Below are positions 1 through 7,048 of a DNA stretch of 17,281 bases, piece by piece. The notes below the pieces were generated by a model that searched no databases, was not told the origin of the DNA, and saw only the letters and a program-made list of their open reading frames with translations. The translations under genes and the position numbers were made by a program. The DNA lies in contig RFHX01000162.1 of assembly GCA_003695725.1 (NCBI GenBank), positions 1 through 17,281 of the forward strand, read 5' to 3'. This stretch comes from J061 sp003695725 [NCBI: Candidatus Schekmanbacteria bacterium]. GTDB taxonomy: Bacteria > Schekmanbacteria > GWA2-38-11. The stretch's first letter is position 1; every line of letters begins with the position of its first letter.

Positions 1-2
1 AT

Positions 3-98
3 GGCTCAGACAATTCCTTCTCATTAAGATGGGAAGTTGATACTGAGTCAATTTTCAGTAAAGGTTGCAGACAATGCCACAACAATGTCGACAATTGA
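3..98 (+). CDS. Possible 3' end of a c-type cytochrome-like gene (partial)
   Basis: The frame beginning at base 3 is open from the left edge to a TGA at 96-98. It would encode about 31 C-terminal residues ending IFSKGCRQCHNNVDN. CRQCH fits the CxxCH haem c attachment motif, and a phrase of the type 'IF..GC..CH' is common in periplasmic cytochromes. Only this short tail is visible, so one motif carries the whole argument and chance occurrence is possible. The stop lies 5 bp before the left inverted-repeat arm at 104-138. The MacB gene on the other side ends next to the matching arm in the same relative orientation, which mildly supports a real gene end here. The product is unknown. Confidence 0.25.
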   Translation, partial: GSDNSFSLRWEVDTESIFSKGCRQCHNNVDN

Positions 99-103
99 GG
101 AAG

Positions 104-138
104 AAGGGGTCAAGTCTGCTTTTGGCTTTTCTCTATTG
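104..138 (+). repeat. Left arm of an inverted repeat
   Basis: The first 27 bases (104-130) are an exact reverse complement of 822-848. A further CTATTG at 133-138 matches 816-821 after a 2-base indel. The arm starts with GGGGTCAAGTCTGC and continues into T-rich sequence. It begins 5 bp after a possible stop codon at 96-98. The internal sequence is not a strong self-palindrome, so it is not an ordinary hairpin terminator. It may be a dispersed extragenic repeat or the end of a small non-autonomous element. No transposase lies nearby. Confidence 0.8.
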
Positions 139-200
139 TTCCATCTATTCAGCCAAAAATCGGTGCCAATAAATTAAAAGGTACATAGAAGAACGTAAAT

Positions 201-284
201 TGCCGAAGGGGGGACTCGAACCCCCAAGGGATTGCTCCCACTAGACCCTGAACCTAGCGTGTTTGCCAATTTCACCACTTCGGC
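201..284 (-). tRNA. tRNA-Leu (anticodon CAG)
   Basis: On the minus strand this folds as a class II tRNA. The 7-bp acceptor stem GCCGAAG/CTTCGGC is followed by discriminator A at 201. The D-arm contains the A..TTGGC..A pattern, and the anticodon loop TTCAGGG gives CAG (complement of 248-250). A long variable arm with a GGGA/TCCC stem precedes a T-arm with GGGGG-TTCGAGT-CCCCC. It reads CUG leucine codons. No CCA is encoded after the discriminator, so the end must be added by tRNA nucleotidyltransferase. It stands alone with its own promoter at 311-339 and lies inside the inverted-repeat pair. Confidence 0.95.
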
Positions 285-310
285 ATTAATCTTTCATTGA
301 TTGCATAGAA

Positions 311-339
311 AAGGTAAAGATTTTTTTCTTCTTTGTCAA
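311..339 (-). promoter_or_regulatory. Sigma-70-type promoter for tRNA-Leu
   Basis: Reading the minus strand, a perfect TTGACA (complement of 334-339) is followed by a 17-bp spacer and TACCTT (complement of 311-316). The predicted start is about 20 bp upstream of the tRNA 5' end, a normal distance for a tRNA gene. The -10 box is only a partial match to TATAAT. Confidence 0.65.
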
Positions 340-815
340 CATCAGGTTCAAATAGATTTTGAGAAATTCAAAATAAACCTTTTTAATTTCTAAGTTTATT
401 ACAGCCAAATCTCCAATCTTAGCTCTGCTGGAGATGACACAATAATATTATGCAGTCCTAAATATCCGACTTCGAATAGAAAACCCAAACTGTCCTTCAA
501 AGTATGTCTTACAAGTACAAGAATTTGATTTATTCTACCTATCCTTCTTTTTAAAAAAAAGCCGAAAGCGTTGTGAAGCAAAAAGTTCCCTTTCCGAGGA
601 AGATTCCAATAAATCTGACGAGTTTAGAGTTTCAGCAAACAGATCTTTTTAGAGAAATAGGCGTTAGCTTTGTAATACCTCAAAATAACTATTTTATATT
701 TTAATCAAATAAAGTTGTTCCTCTGCTAACCTCAAAATCAATACTGTTGTGCAATGGATATAAAAAGGAAAAGAAAAAATTAACAGCATAACTATTTGAT
801 AATATTGAGAAAAAG
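340..815. other. AT-rich intergenic stretch, possibly decayed coding sequence
   Basis: No intact gene is supported here. On the minus strand a frame is open from about 632 down to the stop at 399-401. Its middle reads RRIGRINQILVLVRHTLKDS, which is loosely helical but matches no family I can name with confidence. A second minus-strand frame between about 540 and 650 also has protein-like composition before a stop, as a frameshifted remnant would show. There is no clear ribosome binding site or ATG for either. The whole stretch lies between the two inverted-repeat arms. Confidence 0.3.
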
Positions 816-848
816 CAATAGAAAAGCCAAAAGCAGACTTGACCCCTT
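816..848 (-). repeat. Right arm of an inverted repeat, abutting the macB stop
   Basis: This is the reverse complement of the arm at 104-138: 27 identical bases at 822-848 plus CAATAG at 816-821, with a 2-base deletion between the two blocks. On the minus strand it begins one base after the MacB permease stop codon (850-852). AAAAGC occurs three times in and just before the arm (811-816, 822-827, 829-834). The position directly behind a gene end suggests a 3'-flanking dispersed repeat, but the inverted pairing with 104-138 also allows a cassette boundary. Confidence 0.8.
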
Positions 849-849
849 T

Positions 850-2076
850 TTACTCATATCGGAGGGCGTCGATAGGATTCAGACTCGAAGCCCGCTTTGC
901 AGGGTAAAACCCAAAGAATATCCCCACTCCTGCGGAAAAACCAAAGGCAAGAATAATCGCAAAGGGAGAAATTATTGTAGGCCAATCAAAATAGTTGGAT
1001 ACTCCCACTGAAATTGCAATTCCAAAGATAGTTCCTATTACTCCGCCAATAAATGAAAGTACAACAGATTCCATCAAAAATTGCAAAAGTATATCGCGCT
1101 GTTTAGCTCCTATTGCCATTCTTATTCCTATTTCACGAGTGCGCTCGGTAACTGAAACAAGCATTATGTTCATTATTCCGATACCGCCAACGAGCAAAGA
1201 TATAGATGCAATAGCTCCTAACAAAATCGATGATATATTCGCAGCTTTTGTTGCAATGCCAGTCATTTCAGCAAAGTTCATCACCAAGAAATCGGGTTCT
1301 TTATTTTTCCCAATGTTGTGCCTTTGGAGCAAGAGATTATTGATCTGTTCCTCTGCATCATCGACTTTATTCTGCGATACAGCTTTTACCATTATCAAGT
1401 TGATAACCCCGGGCAGTAAGGAGCCAAAAACTCTCTGTTGCGCCGTAGTCAAAGGAATATAGATTATGTCATCTTGGTCCTGCCCCATCAAGGATTGTCC
1501 CTTCATTTTAAGTGTTCCTATAACCTTAAAAAGGACACGATTTATTCTAATTGTCTTGCCCACAGGATTTTCGCCAAAAAAAAGATTATCAGCAACAGTT
1601 TTACCGATGACGCATCTTTTCGTTGCTCCTTCCACATCTGCATAAGTGAAAAACTTGCCTTCATCGATTTCCCATTCACGAATGGCAAAGATTTCTGGGA
1701 AGGTTCCCATTACTATCGTATTCCAATTTTCATTTCCATAAACTACCTGCGCCGTTCCCCTTACAATTGGCGCAACCATCTTGACAGCTGAACATTCTTC
1801 ACCAATCGCAATGGCATCATCCAAAGTCAAAGAAAGATGGGTCCCCATTCCCATTCTTGTGCCACCGCTCGTTCGCGATCCCGGCCGCACCATCAAAAGA
1901 TTTGAACCTATGCTTTCAATGGATTCAGCAAGTTTGGCTTTTGCACCGTTTCCTATTACGATCATAGCGATGACGGCACAAACACCTATTATGATTCCAA
2001 GAATTGTCAAAAAAGAGCGAACTTTATTTACCATCAACGCTCTCAAAGCAACCTTTATATTTACCCACAAATCCAT
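850..2076 (-). CDS. macB: MacB-type ABC transporter permease
   Basis: This 408-residue inner-membrane protein is the permease half of a MacAB-type tripartite exporter. One N-terminal membrane helix (about residues 21-43) precedes a large periplasmic domain (about 45-275). Three C-terminal helices follow (about 281-308, 333-360 and 368-392). The FtsX/MacB signature GGIGIMNIMLVSVTERTREI starts at residue 297, and YPAKRASSLNPIDALRYE closes the protein, as is typical of the family. The ATG lies 5 bp after the ATPase stop, with a GGGGAG ribosome site overlapping the end of the ATPase gene. E. coli MacB fuses ATPase and permease, whereas here they are separate. MacB-like pumps export macrolides, peptides, lipoproteins or siderophores, and the substrate here cannot be read from sequence. 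The stop is adjacent to the repeat at 816-848. Confidence 0.93.
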   Translation of the reverse strand: MDLWVNIKVALRALMVNKVRSFLTILGIIIGVCAVIAMIVIGNGAKAKLAESIESIGSNLLMVRPGSRTSGGTRMGMGTHLSLTLDDAIAIGEECSAVKMVAPIVRGTAQVVYGNENWNTIVMGTFPEIFAIREWEIDEGKFFTYADVEGATKRCVIGKTVADNLFFGENPVGKTIRINRVLFKVIGTLKMKGQSLMGQDQDDIIYIPLTTAQQRVFGSLLPGVINLIMVKAVSQNKVDDAEEQINNLLLQRHNIGKNKEPDFLVMNFAEMTGIATKAANISSILLGAIASISLLVGGIGIMNIMLVSVTERTREIGIRMAIGAKQRDILLQFLMESVVLSFIGGVIGTIFGIAISVGVSNYFDWPTIISPFAIILAFGFSAGVGIFFGFYPAKRASSLNPIDALRYE

Positions 2077-2081
2077 TTTTT

Positions 2082-2801
2082 TTAGTCATCTCCCCACAAA
2101 ACTGTTCCTTCCTCTTTAACCCGAGCTCCTTCATCTGAAATTATTTTTCCATCACTAAAAACAATCCTTCTTTGAGCATATGCGGCAATATCTGATTCAT
2201 GCGTCACCATTACGATAGTTATTCCTTTATCTTTGTTCAAAGATGTAAATATTTCCATTATTTCTCTACTTGTTTTTGTGTCGAGATTTCCTGTTGGCTC
2301 ATCAGCAAGAATAAGCGATGGATTATTGACTAATGCCCTTGCAATAGCAACTCTTTGTTGTTGACCTCCTGAAAGTTGATTGGAAAAATGAAAAGCCCTT
2401 TTCTCTATTCCCATATCTTGAAGAGCTTTCAATGCCCGCGCTCTTCTTTCCTTTGAAGAAATTCCGCTATAAATCAAAGGGAGTTCAACATTTTCTACTG
2501 CAGTGGTTCTGCTCAACAAATTGAAACCTTGAAACACAAAACCGATTCTTTTGTTTCTAAGTTCTGCCAATTCATTGGGAGATAGTCGACTTGTGTCTTT
2601 TCCCTCAAAATAGAATTTGCCTTCTGTTGGCACATCCAGACATCCAAGGATATTCATAAAAGTGGATTTGCCAGAACCGGAAGCTCCTAAAATCGCAACA
2701 AATTCACCCTTATCGACTCCTAAATCTATTCCATTCAATGCCCAAACATATTCGTCGCCAACAGGATATGCTTTTTTTAGATTCTTAACCTCTATAAACA
2801 T
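2082..2801 (-). CDS. macB: ABC transporter ATP-binding protein (MacB/LolD family)
   Basis: This 239-residue cytoplasmic ATPase powers the adjacent permease. It has Walker A GASGSGKS (39-46), a Q-loop at Q91, signature LSGGQQQR (143-150), Walker B LILADEPTG (163-171) and the H-loop histidine H201. Phrases such as DTSRLSPNELAELRNKRIGF and the N-terminal YPVGDEYVWALNGIDL are typical of the MacB/LolD/FtsE group. It starts 28 bp after the adaptor gene and ends 5 bp before the permease, so the three genes form one operon. The ribosome site ahead of the ATG is weak (GGAAAA at a long spacing), so translation may be coupled to the upstream gene. The short charged tail after residue 225 is not conserved family sequence. 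Confidence 0.95.
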   Translation of the reverse strand: MFIEVKNLKKAYPVGDEYVWALNGIDLGVDKGEFVAILGASGSGKSTFMNILGCLDVPTEGKFYFEGKDTSRLSPNELAELRNKRIGFVFQGFNLLSRTTAVENVELPLIYSGISSKERRARALKALQDMGIEKRAFHFSNQLSGGQQQRVAIARALVNNPSLILADEPTGNLDTKTSREIMEIFTSLNKDKGITIVMVTHESDIAAYAQRRIVFSDGKIISDEGARVKEEGTVLWGDD

Positions 2802-2829
2802 CGATTGTTTTTCCGATTAAATTCAGCGC

Positions 2830-3981
2830 TCAATCTTCATAGATGGCATCTATTACCAGTTTATCGCCTTCTGATATTTCGCCTTCTACAAGCTCTGTAT
2901 ATTGGCTGTTGCTGATACCTGTCTTTACTTCAACCCTTTTTATTTCCCTTTCTGATACAAGTTTCCAAACTCCTCTCGAAATATATTTCTTATAATTTTC
3001 ATTTCGTCTCATCTTTTCCTTTTCTTCACGAGGCATAAACCTCAAAGCGGCATTCGGTATTCTCAACACATTATCTTTTACACCGGTAGTTATGTTTACA
3101 TTCGCTGTCATCCCGGGTTTTAAAATCAAGTCCGAATTATCAACATCTATAATTACTACATAAGTGACTACATTCTGCACTGTTTGAGGAGAAATCCTTA
3201 TCTGCGATACTTTACCATTGAAGACTCTGTCTGGATAAGCATCAACAGTAAACTCTACATCTTCCCCAACTTTGACTCTCCCAATATCTGCCTCATCAAC
3301 ATTTGTTTCAATCTGCATAACAGAAAGGTCCTTTGCCGCAAGAAAAAGAGTGGGAGTTTGAAGGCTTGCCACAATGGTTTGTCCCACATCGACATTTCTC
3401 GATACGATTATTCCGTCAACTGGTGAAATGATATTTGTATATTTTAGGTTTGTTTCTGCTTCTTCAAGATTAGCTTTTTGCTGTTCAACTTGAGCACGCG
3501 AAACTTCAACTTGGGCAAGGGCAGAATCATATGCATTTTGTGCCGAATCGAGTTCCTGATCTGATGCAAAACCGGCTTCATTGAGGGCTTTTATCCTCTT
3601 GAGCTTGAGCTCAGCATCTCTCAAAAGCACTTCGTTTTTTTCAAGATTATTCTTTGCAAGCCGCAGATTGTATCTTGCCTGATCAACACGCGCCTGAAAA
3701 AGCTGTGGGTCAATTTTTGCAAGAAGCTGTCCCTTCTTGACCCTGCTGTTATAATCGACATAAATTTCACTAACCTTTCCTGACACTTGACTTCCAATTA
3801 TTACCAATGCTTTGGGATTCACAGTGCCTGTTGCAGTTACTTTTTGGATGATTTTTCCACGCGTTACAGGCGCCGTAATATACTCTACATTGTATTCCTT
3901 CGGCGGCTTAAAAAAATAATAAGCGCCTACTAGTACTGCTAAGGCAATAATCAAACTGAACAAAAGCGTTTTCCTTTTCAT
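2830..3981 (-). CDS. macA: MacA-like periplasmic adaptor (HlyD/RND membrane fusion protein)
   Basis: This 383-residue adaptor bridges an inner-membrane transporter and an outer-membrane TolC-like channel. A signal anchor spans residues 5-24. The first lipoyl half is near 60-92 (GSQVSGKVSEIYV..). A coiled-coil hairpin covers about 93-180, rich in Ala, Gln, Glu and Leu, and the second lipoyl half is at 184-205 (ISPVDGIIVSRNVDVGQTI). A beta-barrel follows at about 215-300, then a membrane-proximal domain. A charged stretch (318-336, PREEKEKMRRNENYKKY..) is inserted just after the RIPNAALRF phrase. I chose the ATG at 3981, which has AGGAG 10 bases upstream. A TTG one codon earlier is an alternative. 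It is first in the macA-ATPase-permease operon. No TolC homologue is in the window. Confidence 0.93.
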   Translation of the reverse strand: MKRKTLLFSLIIALAVLVGAYYFFKPPKEYNVEYITAPVTRGKIIQKVTATGTVNPKALVIIGSQVSGKVSEIYVDYNSRVKKGQLLAKIDPQLFQARVDQARYNLRLAKNNLEKNEVLLRDAELKLKRIKALNEAGFASDQELDSAQNAYDSALAQVEVSRAQVEQQKANLEEAETNLKYTNIISPVDGIIVSRNVDVGQTIVASLQTPTLFLAAKDLSVMQIETNVDEADIGRVKVGEDVEFTVDAYPDRVFNGKVSQIRISPQTVQNVVTYVVIIDVDNSDLILKPGMTANVNITTGVKDNVLRIPNAALRFMPREEKEKMRRNENYKKYISRGVWKLVSEREIKRVEVKTGISNSQYTELVEGEISEGDKLVIDAIYED

Positions 3982-4069
3982 CAATTAAAATCTCCTAATC
4001 ATTAAAAAATGCAAATAAATAATTTTAACAACAATCCGAAAATGCAATATTCATCTGCTTAAACAAAAA

Positions 4070-4098
4070 ATTATACGAAAAATCAAGCAGTTTTAAGG
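4070..4098 (-). promoter_or_regulatory. Candidate macA promoter
   Basis: On the minus strand a perfect TATAAT (complement of 4070-4075) lies about 90 bp upstream of the macA ATG. The hexamer 17 bp before it is CCTTAA (4093-4098), a poor match to TTGACA, so the call rests mainly on the -10 box. In AT-rich DNA a chance TATAAT is common. Confidence 0.3.
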
Positions 4099-4115
4099 TG
4101 AAGCTATTTCCCCTC

Positions 4116-4131
4116 AAATGAGCGCTCACTT
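4116..4131. promoter_or_regulatory. Palindromic operator candidate upstream of macA
   Basis: TGAGCGCTCA at 4119-4128 is a perfect 10-bp palindrome. It extends to 16 bp (4116-4131) with one mismatched pair. It is unusually GC-rich for its surroundings and sits about 20 bp upstream of the putative macA -35 position. Symmetric sites of this size are typical for dimeric repressors or activators of efflux operons, but no regulator gene is present nearby. Confidence 0.35.
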
Positions 4132-4306
4132 CCATCAATAGAAGAATCTTTTTTGAGATTTTTAATACATCTGTGAGTCAGGCCTTCATCAAGGTCAAAT
4201 GATGAATCTCTTCATAGCGAAATCAACTCTTCAATCACATCGGATAATTACTTTCATAGGTGGAATCAAGATTTAGACAATCAAAAAAAGTTATGGTAAA
4301 AGAAGA

Positions 4307-4960
4307 TTATAGTTTTTTCAATTTATCAAGGTCTTCATCTCTACCAAGAAGTATAAGAATATCGCTGTCTTTAATAACAAAGGATGCAGGAGGGATAAGA
4401 TTAAACCTTTCAGGGACAACTTCTTTGATGGCAATTATCTGCACATTATACTTAGCCCTTACATCGAGCTCCTTTATACTTTTGCCTATGAATGCTTTTG
4501 GAGCTCCAAGCTCAATCACACTATAACCCGTTGCAAGCTCCAAACTGTCAAGCACTCCGGGAAAACTTAAACTGTTGGCGACATTGATTCCCATATCCCT
4601 TTCAGGGAATAGGACCTGCTTTGCGCCAATTAGAGAGACGACTTTCCCATGTGCTTCATTCTGCACGCGTACGACTATCTCTTTACAGCCAAGTTCCTTC
4701 AAGTAAAGAGTTGTCAAGATGCTTTTGCTCAAATCACTTCCAATTGTCAGCACGACGACATCCATCTTGTTTAGTTCAAGGCCTTCAAGGACTTCTTTGT
4801 TGCTGGCATCAGCAACGATGGCATGAGATACTTCATCCTTTATGCTTTCAATTTTAGTCCTGTTGTAATCGATTACTGTCACTTCACAGCCATTCTTCAT
4901 AAGCTGAAGCGCAGCATGATATCCAAAATCACTCAATCCTATAACTGCAATGTGTCTCAT
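4307..4960 (-). CDS. ktrA: TrkA/KtrA-type potassium uptake regulator
   Basis: This 217-residue cytoplasmic gating subunit partners a Trk/Ktr channel. An N-terminal RCK (Rossmann) domain covers about 1-135 and a RCK_C domain about 142-217. The nucleotide loop reads GLSDFG (8-13). The usual motif is GxGxxG, so the middle glycine is serine here. Asp31 at the end of beta-2 (VIDYNR) is the residue expected to bind the NAD(H) or adenosine ribose. Length fits single-RCK KtrA (about 220) rather than double-domain TrkA (about 458). The ATG follows the channel stop by 12 bp, with AGGG and AGAGAG upstream, so the two are co-transcribed and probably co-translated. Confidence 0.92.
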   Translation of the reverse strand: MRHIAVIGLSDFGYHAALQLMKNGCEVTVIDYNRTKIESIKDEVSHAIVADASNKEVLEGLELNKMDVVVLTIGSDLSKSILTTLYLKELGCKEIVVRVQNEAHGKVVSLIGAKQVLFPERDMGINVANSLSFPGVLDSLELATGYSVIELGAPKAFIGKSIKELDVRAKYNVQIIAIKEVVPERFNLIPPASFVIKDSDILILLGRDEDLDKLKKL

Positions 4961-4972
4961 CTCTCTAAATCC

Positions 4973-6319
4973 CTATCCAATCATAACATCTTCGTCAGGG
5001 TAAGATATCTTAGACCTTTTAACTCTCTCACTTAAAACAACGGCAAGAGTTAGAGGACCTATCCTTCCCAAAAACATTGTCAATATTATTAACAGTTTCC
5101 CTGCGTATGTCAATTGCGGAGTGATGCCCACCGACAAACCTACTGTGCCAAAGGCGCTGACAGTCTCAAAAAAAACATCAAATATCCGCCCTTCACTTCC
5201 ACGATGCGGAATACCGCCATACTCCGAGATCGTAACAAGCATAGTAATAATGACAATCAGGACCATCCCCAATATTACGAGAGTCAAAACCTTATTGATG
5301 GATGATTGTTTTATTCGCCTTTCATACAAAAGCACAGAATCTTCCCCGCGAATCTTCGAAATAGCTGAAAAAAGAAGAATCCCGAAAGAAGTGGTTTTTA
5401 TGCCTCCTCCTGTAGAGCCCGGTGATGCACCAATAAACATCAATATTACAAACAAAAAAAGAGTGGAATCAGTCAAAGATGACATGTCAACTGTATTGAA
5501 TCCTGCAGTGCGCGGTGTTATCGATTGAAACAAAGATAAAAGAACTTTGTCATAGAAAGGCAAACCTTTCAAAACATTTGACCATTCAAAAACCATAAAT
5601 CCCATAAAGCCAATTATTAGAAGCCAAAGCGTAATTGTCAGTACGAGTTTTGTATGAAGCGAAAATTTCCTAAATCTGAAGTCTTTCAATGAAACAATCT
5701 TCTCATAAAGTTCATAAATTACAAAAAAACCAATTCCTCCAAGAAAAATAAGAGCGCATATTACAACATTTATGATTGGGTCGAACCGGTAAGAGATAAA
5801 GCTCTCTTTAAATAAACTGAAACCTGCATTACAGAAAGCTGAAATAGAATGAAAGAATGAATACCAAAGGGCATCAAAAAAAGGGTAATCACTCTGCCAT
5901 CTCAAAAAAAGAAGGATAGCGCCTGCAAGCTCTATTATAGCTGTGTATATCGCAATAGTCTTCAACACACCTCCAATCTTGACTTTACTGCCGGGCGTAT
6001 AACTCATTCTTGAAACTTCTCTCATCTCATAGTTTGCCCTCTGCCCAAAGGCAAAGATATATACAGCAGAAAATGTTACTATTCCCAATCCACCTGCCTG
6101 AATAAGAAGAAGAATCACAAGCTGACTAATAAATGGGAAGTCTGCGCCAGTATTCAATACCACAAGGCCTGTCACACATGATGCCGATGTAGCAGTAAAT
6201 AAGCTGTCAACAAACGATATATCTTTGCCAAAGGAATTTGTCAGAAAAAAGAGCGAAAGGGTCCCTATTCCTATGAGGAAAATAAAAAAAATTATTATTA
6301 TTCTTGAAGGTGTCAGCAT
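4973..6319 (-). CDS. ktrB: TrkH/KtrB-type potassium channel subunit
   Basis: This is an inner-membrane K+ (or Na+-coupled K+) uptake protein of 448 residues from the ATG at 6319. A TTG start at 6337 would add six residues, and neither start has a good ribosome site. It has four membrane-pore-membrane repeats. The selectivity-filter glycines are at G51 (CVTGLV), G166 (FCNAGF), G273 (PRTAGF) and G394 (GTVGLS). The family signature GASPGSTGGGIKTT spans 297-310 and forms the intramembrane gate region. Length matches KtrB better than TrkH. Its regulator ktrA follows 12 bp downstream, and a strong promoter lies at 6357-6386. All four filter glycines favour K+ selectivity. Confidence 0.94.
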   Translation of the reverse strand: MLTPSRIIIIFFIFLIGIGTLSLFFLTNSFGKDISFVDSLFTATSASCVTGLVVLNTGADFPFISQLVILLLIQAGGLGIVTFSAVYIFAFGQRANYEMREVSRMSYTPGSKVKIGGVLKTIAIYTAIIELAGAILLFLRWQSDYPFFDALWYSFFHSISAFCNAGFSLFKESFISYRFDPIINVVICALIFLGGIGFFVIYELYEKIVSLKDFRFRKFSLHTKLVLTITLWLLIIGFMGFMVFEWSNVLKGLPFYDKVLLSLFQSITPRTAGFNTVDMSSLTDSTLFLFVILMFIGASPGSTGGGIKTTSFGILLFSAISKIRGEDSVLLYERRIKQSSINKVLTLVILGMVLIVIITMLVTISEYGGIPHRGSEGRIFDVFFETVSAFGTVGLSVGITPQLTYAGKLLIILTMFLGRIGPLTLAVVLSERVKRSKISYPDEDVMIG

Positions 6320-6356
6320 AGTTTTTCTATTTTCCAATAATTTTTAAAAATGCACT

Positions 6357-6386
6357 TTTATATCTTGCATCTTGTATTTATGTCAA
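6357..6386 (-). promoter_or_regulatory. Sigma-70-type promoter for ktrB-ktrA
   Basis: On the minus strand TTGACA (complement of 6381-6386) is followed by an 18-bp spacer and TATAAA (complement of 6357-6362). Shifting one base gives 17 bp and ATATAA. The predicted start is about 30 bp upstream of the ktrB ATG. A TATAAA at 6409-6414 on the plus strand could be the -10 of the divergent HNH operon, but its -35 is poor. Confidence 0.65.
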
Positions 6387-6496
6387 TCAAGCAAAAATAA
6401 ATTAATTCTATAAAGAGAGATATGGTGGCTTTACCTTTGCATCTATACTTTTTACTGCTTGCCAAGAAAATGCTTTTTTGCTATTTATTGAGGCTT

Positions 6497-7039
6497 ATGG
6501 ACAGCGGCGTTTACAAATATTTTAAGAATTCTTCTGTGCTTGTGCTTAATGCAAGCTATGAAGTCATCAACATCTGCAACATCAAAAGAGCAATTATTAT
6601 GATATTAAAGGGTGTTGCAGTAGCAGAAGAAAATACTGACAGATATTATCATTCTCCATCTTTCAAAATTCCTGTTCCCTCTGTGATTAGAATAAACAGA
6701 TATGTAAGGATAAAATATCAGCTTGTATCCTTTACAAGAAAAAACATTTTTCTAAGGGATAATTTTACCTGCTATTACTGCAACAAAAAATTCAAGCCGA
6801 AGGATTTAACCCTTGACCATGTTCTGCCAAAATCGAAAGGCGGATGGAACAACTGGGATAATATCGTAACTGCCTGCATTCCCTGCAACAAGAAAAAAGG
6901 CAATCGCACACCTGAAGAAGCCAATATGAAGTTGAGAAAAAAACCAAAAGAGCCCACAATTCCCATATATATTCAAATCATCAGAAATCTTTCAGCTTCA
7001 AAACAGCAATGGAACAAATACCTTTTTCTCGATAACTAA
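6497..7039 (+). CDS. HNH endonuclease family protein
   Basis: This 180-residue protein belongs to the stand-alone HNH group that begins with an LVLNASYE-type motif (VLVLNASYEVINI, residues 14-26). The zinc knuckles are CYYC (92-95) and CIPC (127-130). The catalytic beta-beta-alpha core includes LDHVLPKSKGG (106-116), with D107 and H108 as the metal/base pair, and NKKKGNRTPEEA (131-142). I chose the ATG at 6497 because the conserved family sequence starts soon after it and GAGG lies just upstream. An in-frame ATG at 6422 would add 25 hydrophobic residues that do not resemble the family. It ends 9 bp before bioF and is first in a plus-strand operon. Proteins of this group are common in chromosomes, but their target is not established. 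There is no partner methylase, integrase or intron here. Confidence 0.88.
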   Translation: MDSGVYKYFKNSSVLVLNASYEVINICNIKRAIIMILKGVAVAEENTDRYYHSPSFKIPVPSVIRINRYVRIKYQLVSFTRKNIFLRDNFTCYYCNKKFKPKDLTLDHVLPKSKGGWNNWDNIVTACIPCNKKKGNRTPEEANMKLRKKPKEPTIPIYIQIIRNLSASKQQWNKYLFLDN

Positions 7040-7048
7040 AATCTTGCC

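Larger units (their letters stand above)
3982..4306. other. Intergenic region upstream of macA
   Basis: This 325-bp spacer separates the K+ uptake genes from the MacAB operon, both on the minus strand. It holds a possible macA promoter (4070-4098), a 10-bp perfect palindrome (4119-4128) and an AGGAG ribosome site just ahead of macA. I see no RNA gene, no convincing ORF and no GC-rich hairpin with a U-tract that would terminate the upstream transcript. Confidence 0.5.

Noticed and set aside
399-581. 60-residue minus-strand ORF as a real gene, perhaps the N-terminus of a UbiB/AarF-type kinase
   Set aside because: It starts at TTG without a ribosome site, and the resemblance is limited to a short helical segment. 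It ends long before any kinase motif. Kept only as a possible remnant.
4147-4170. AATCT/AGATT stem followed by Ts as a terminator
   Set aside because: The stem has only 5 A-T-rich pairs. The T-run is on the plus strand, where no gene ends, while the flanking genes run on the minus strand.
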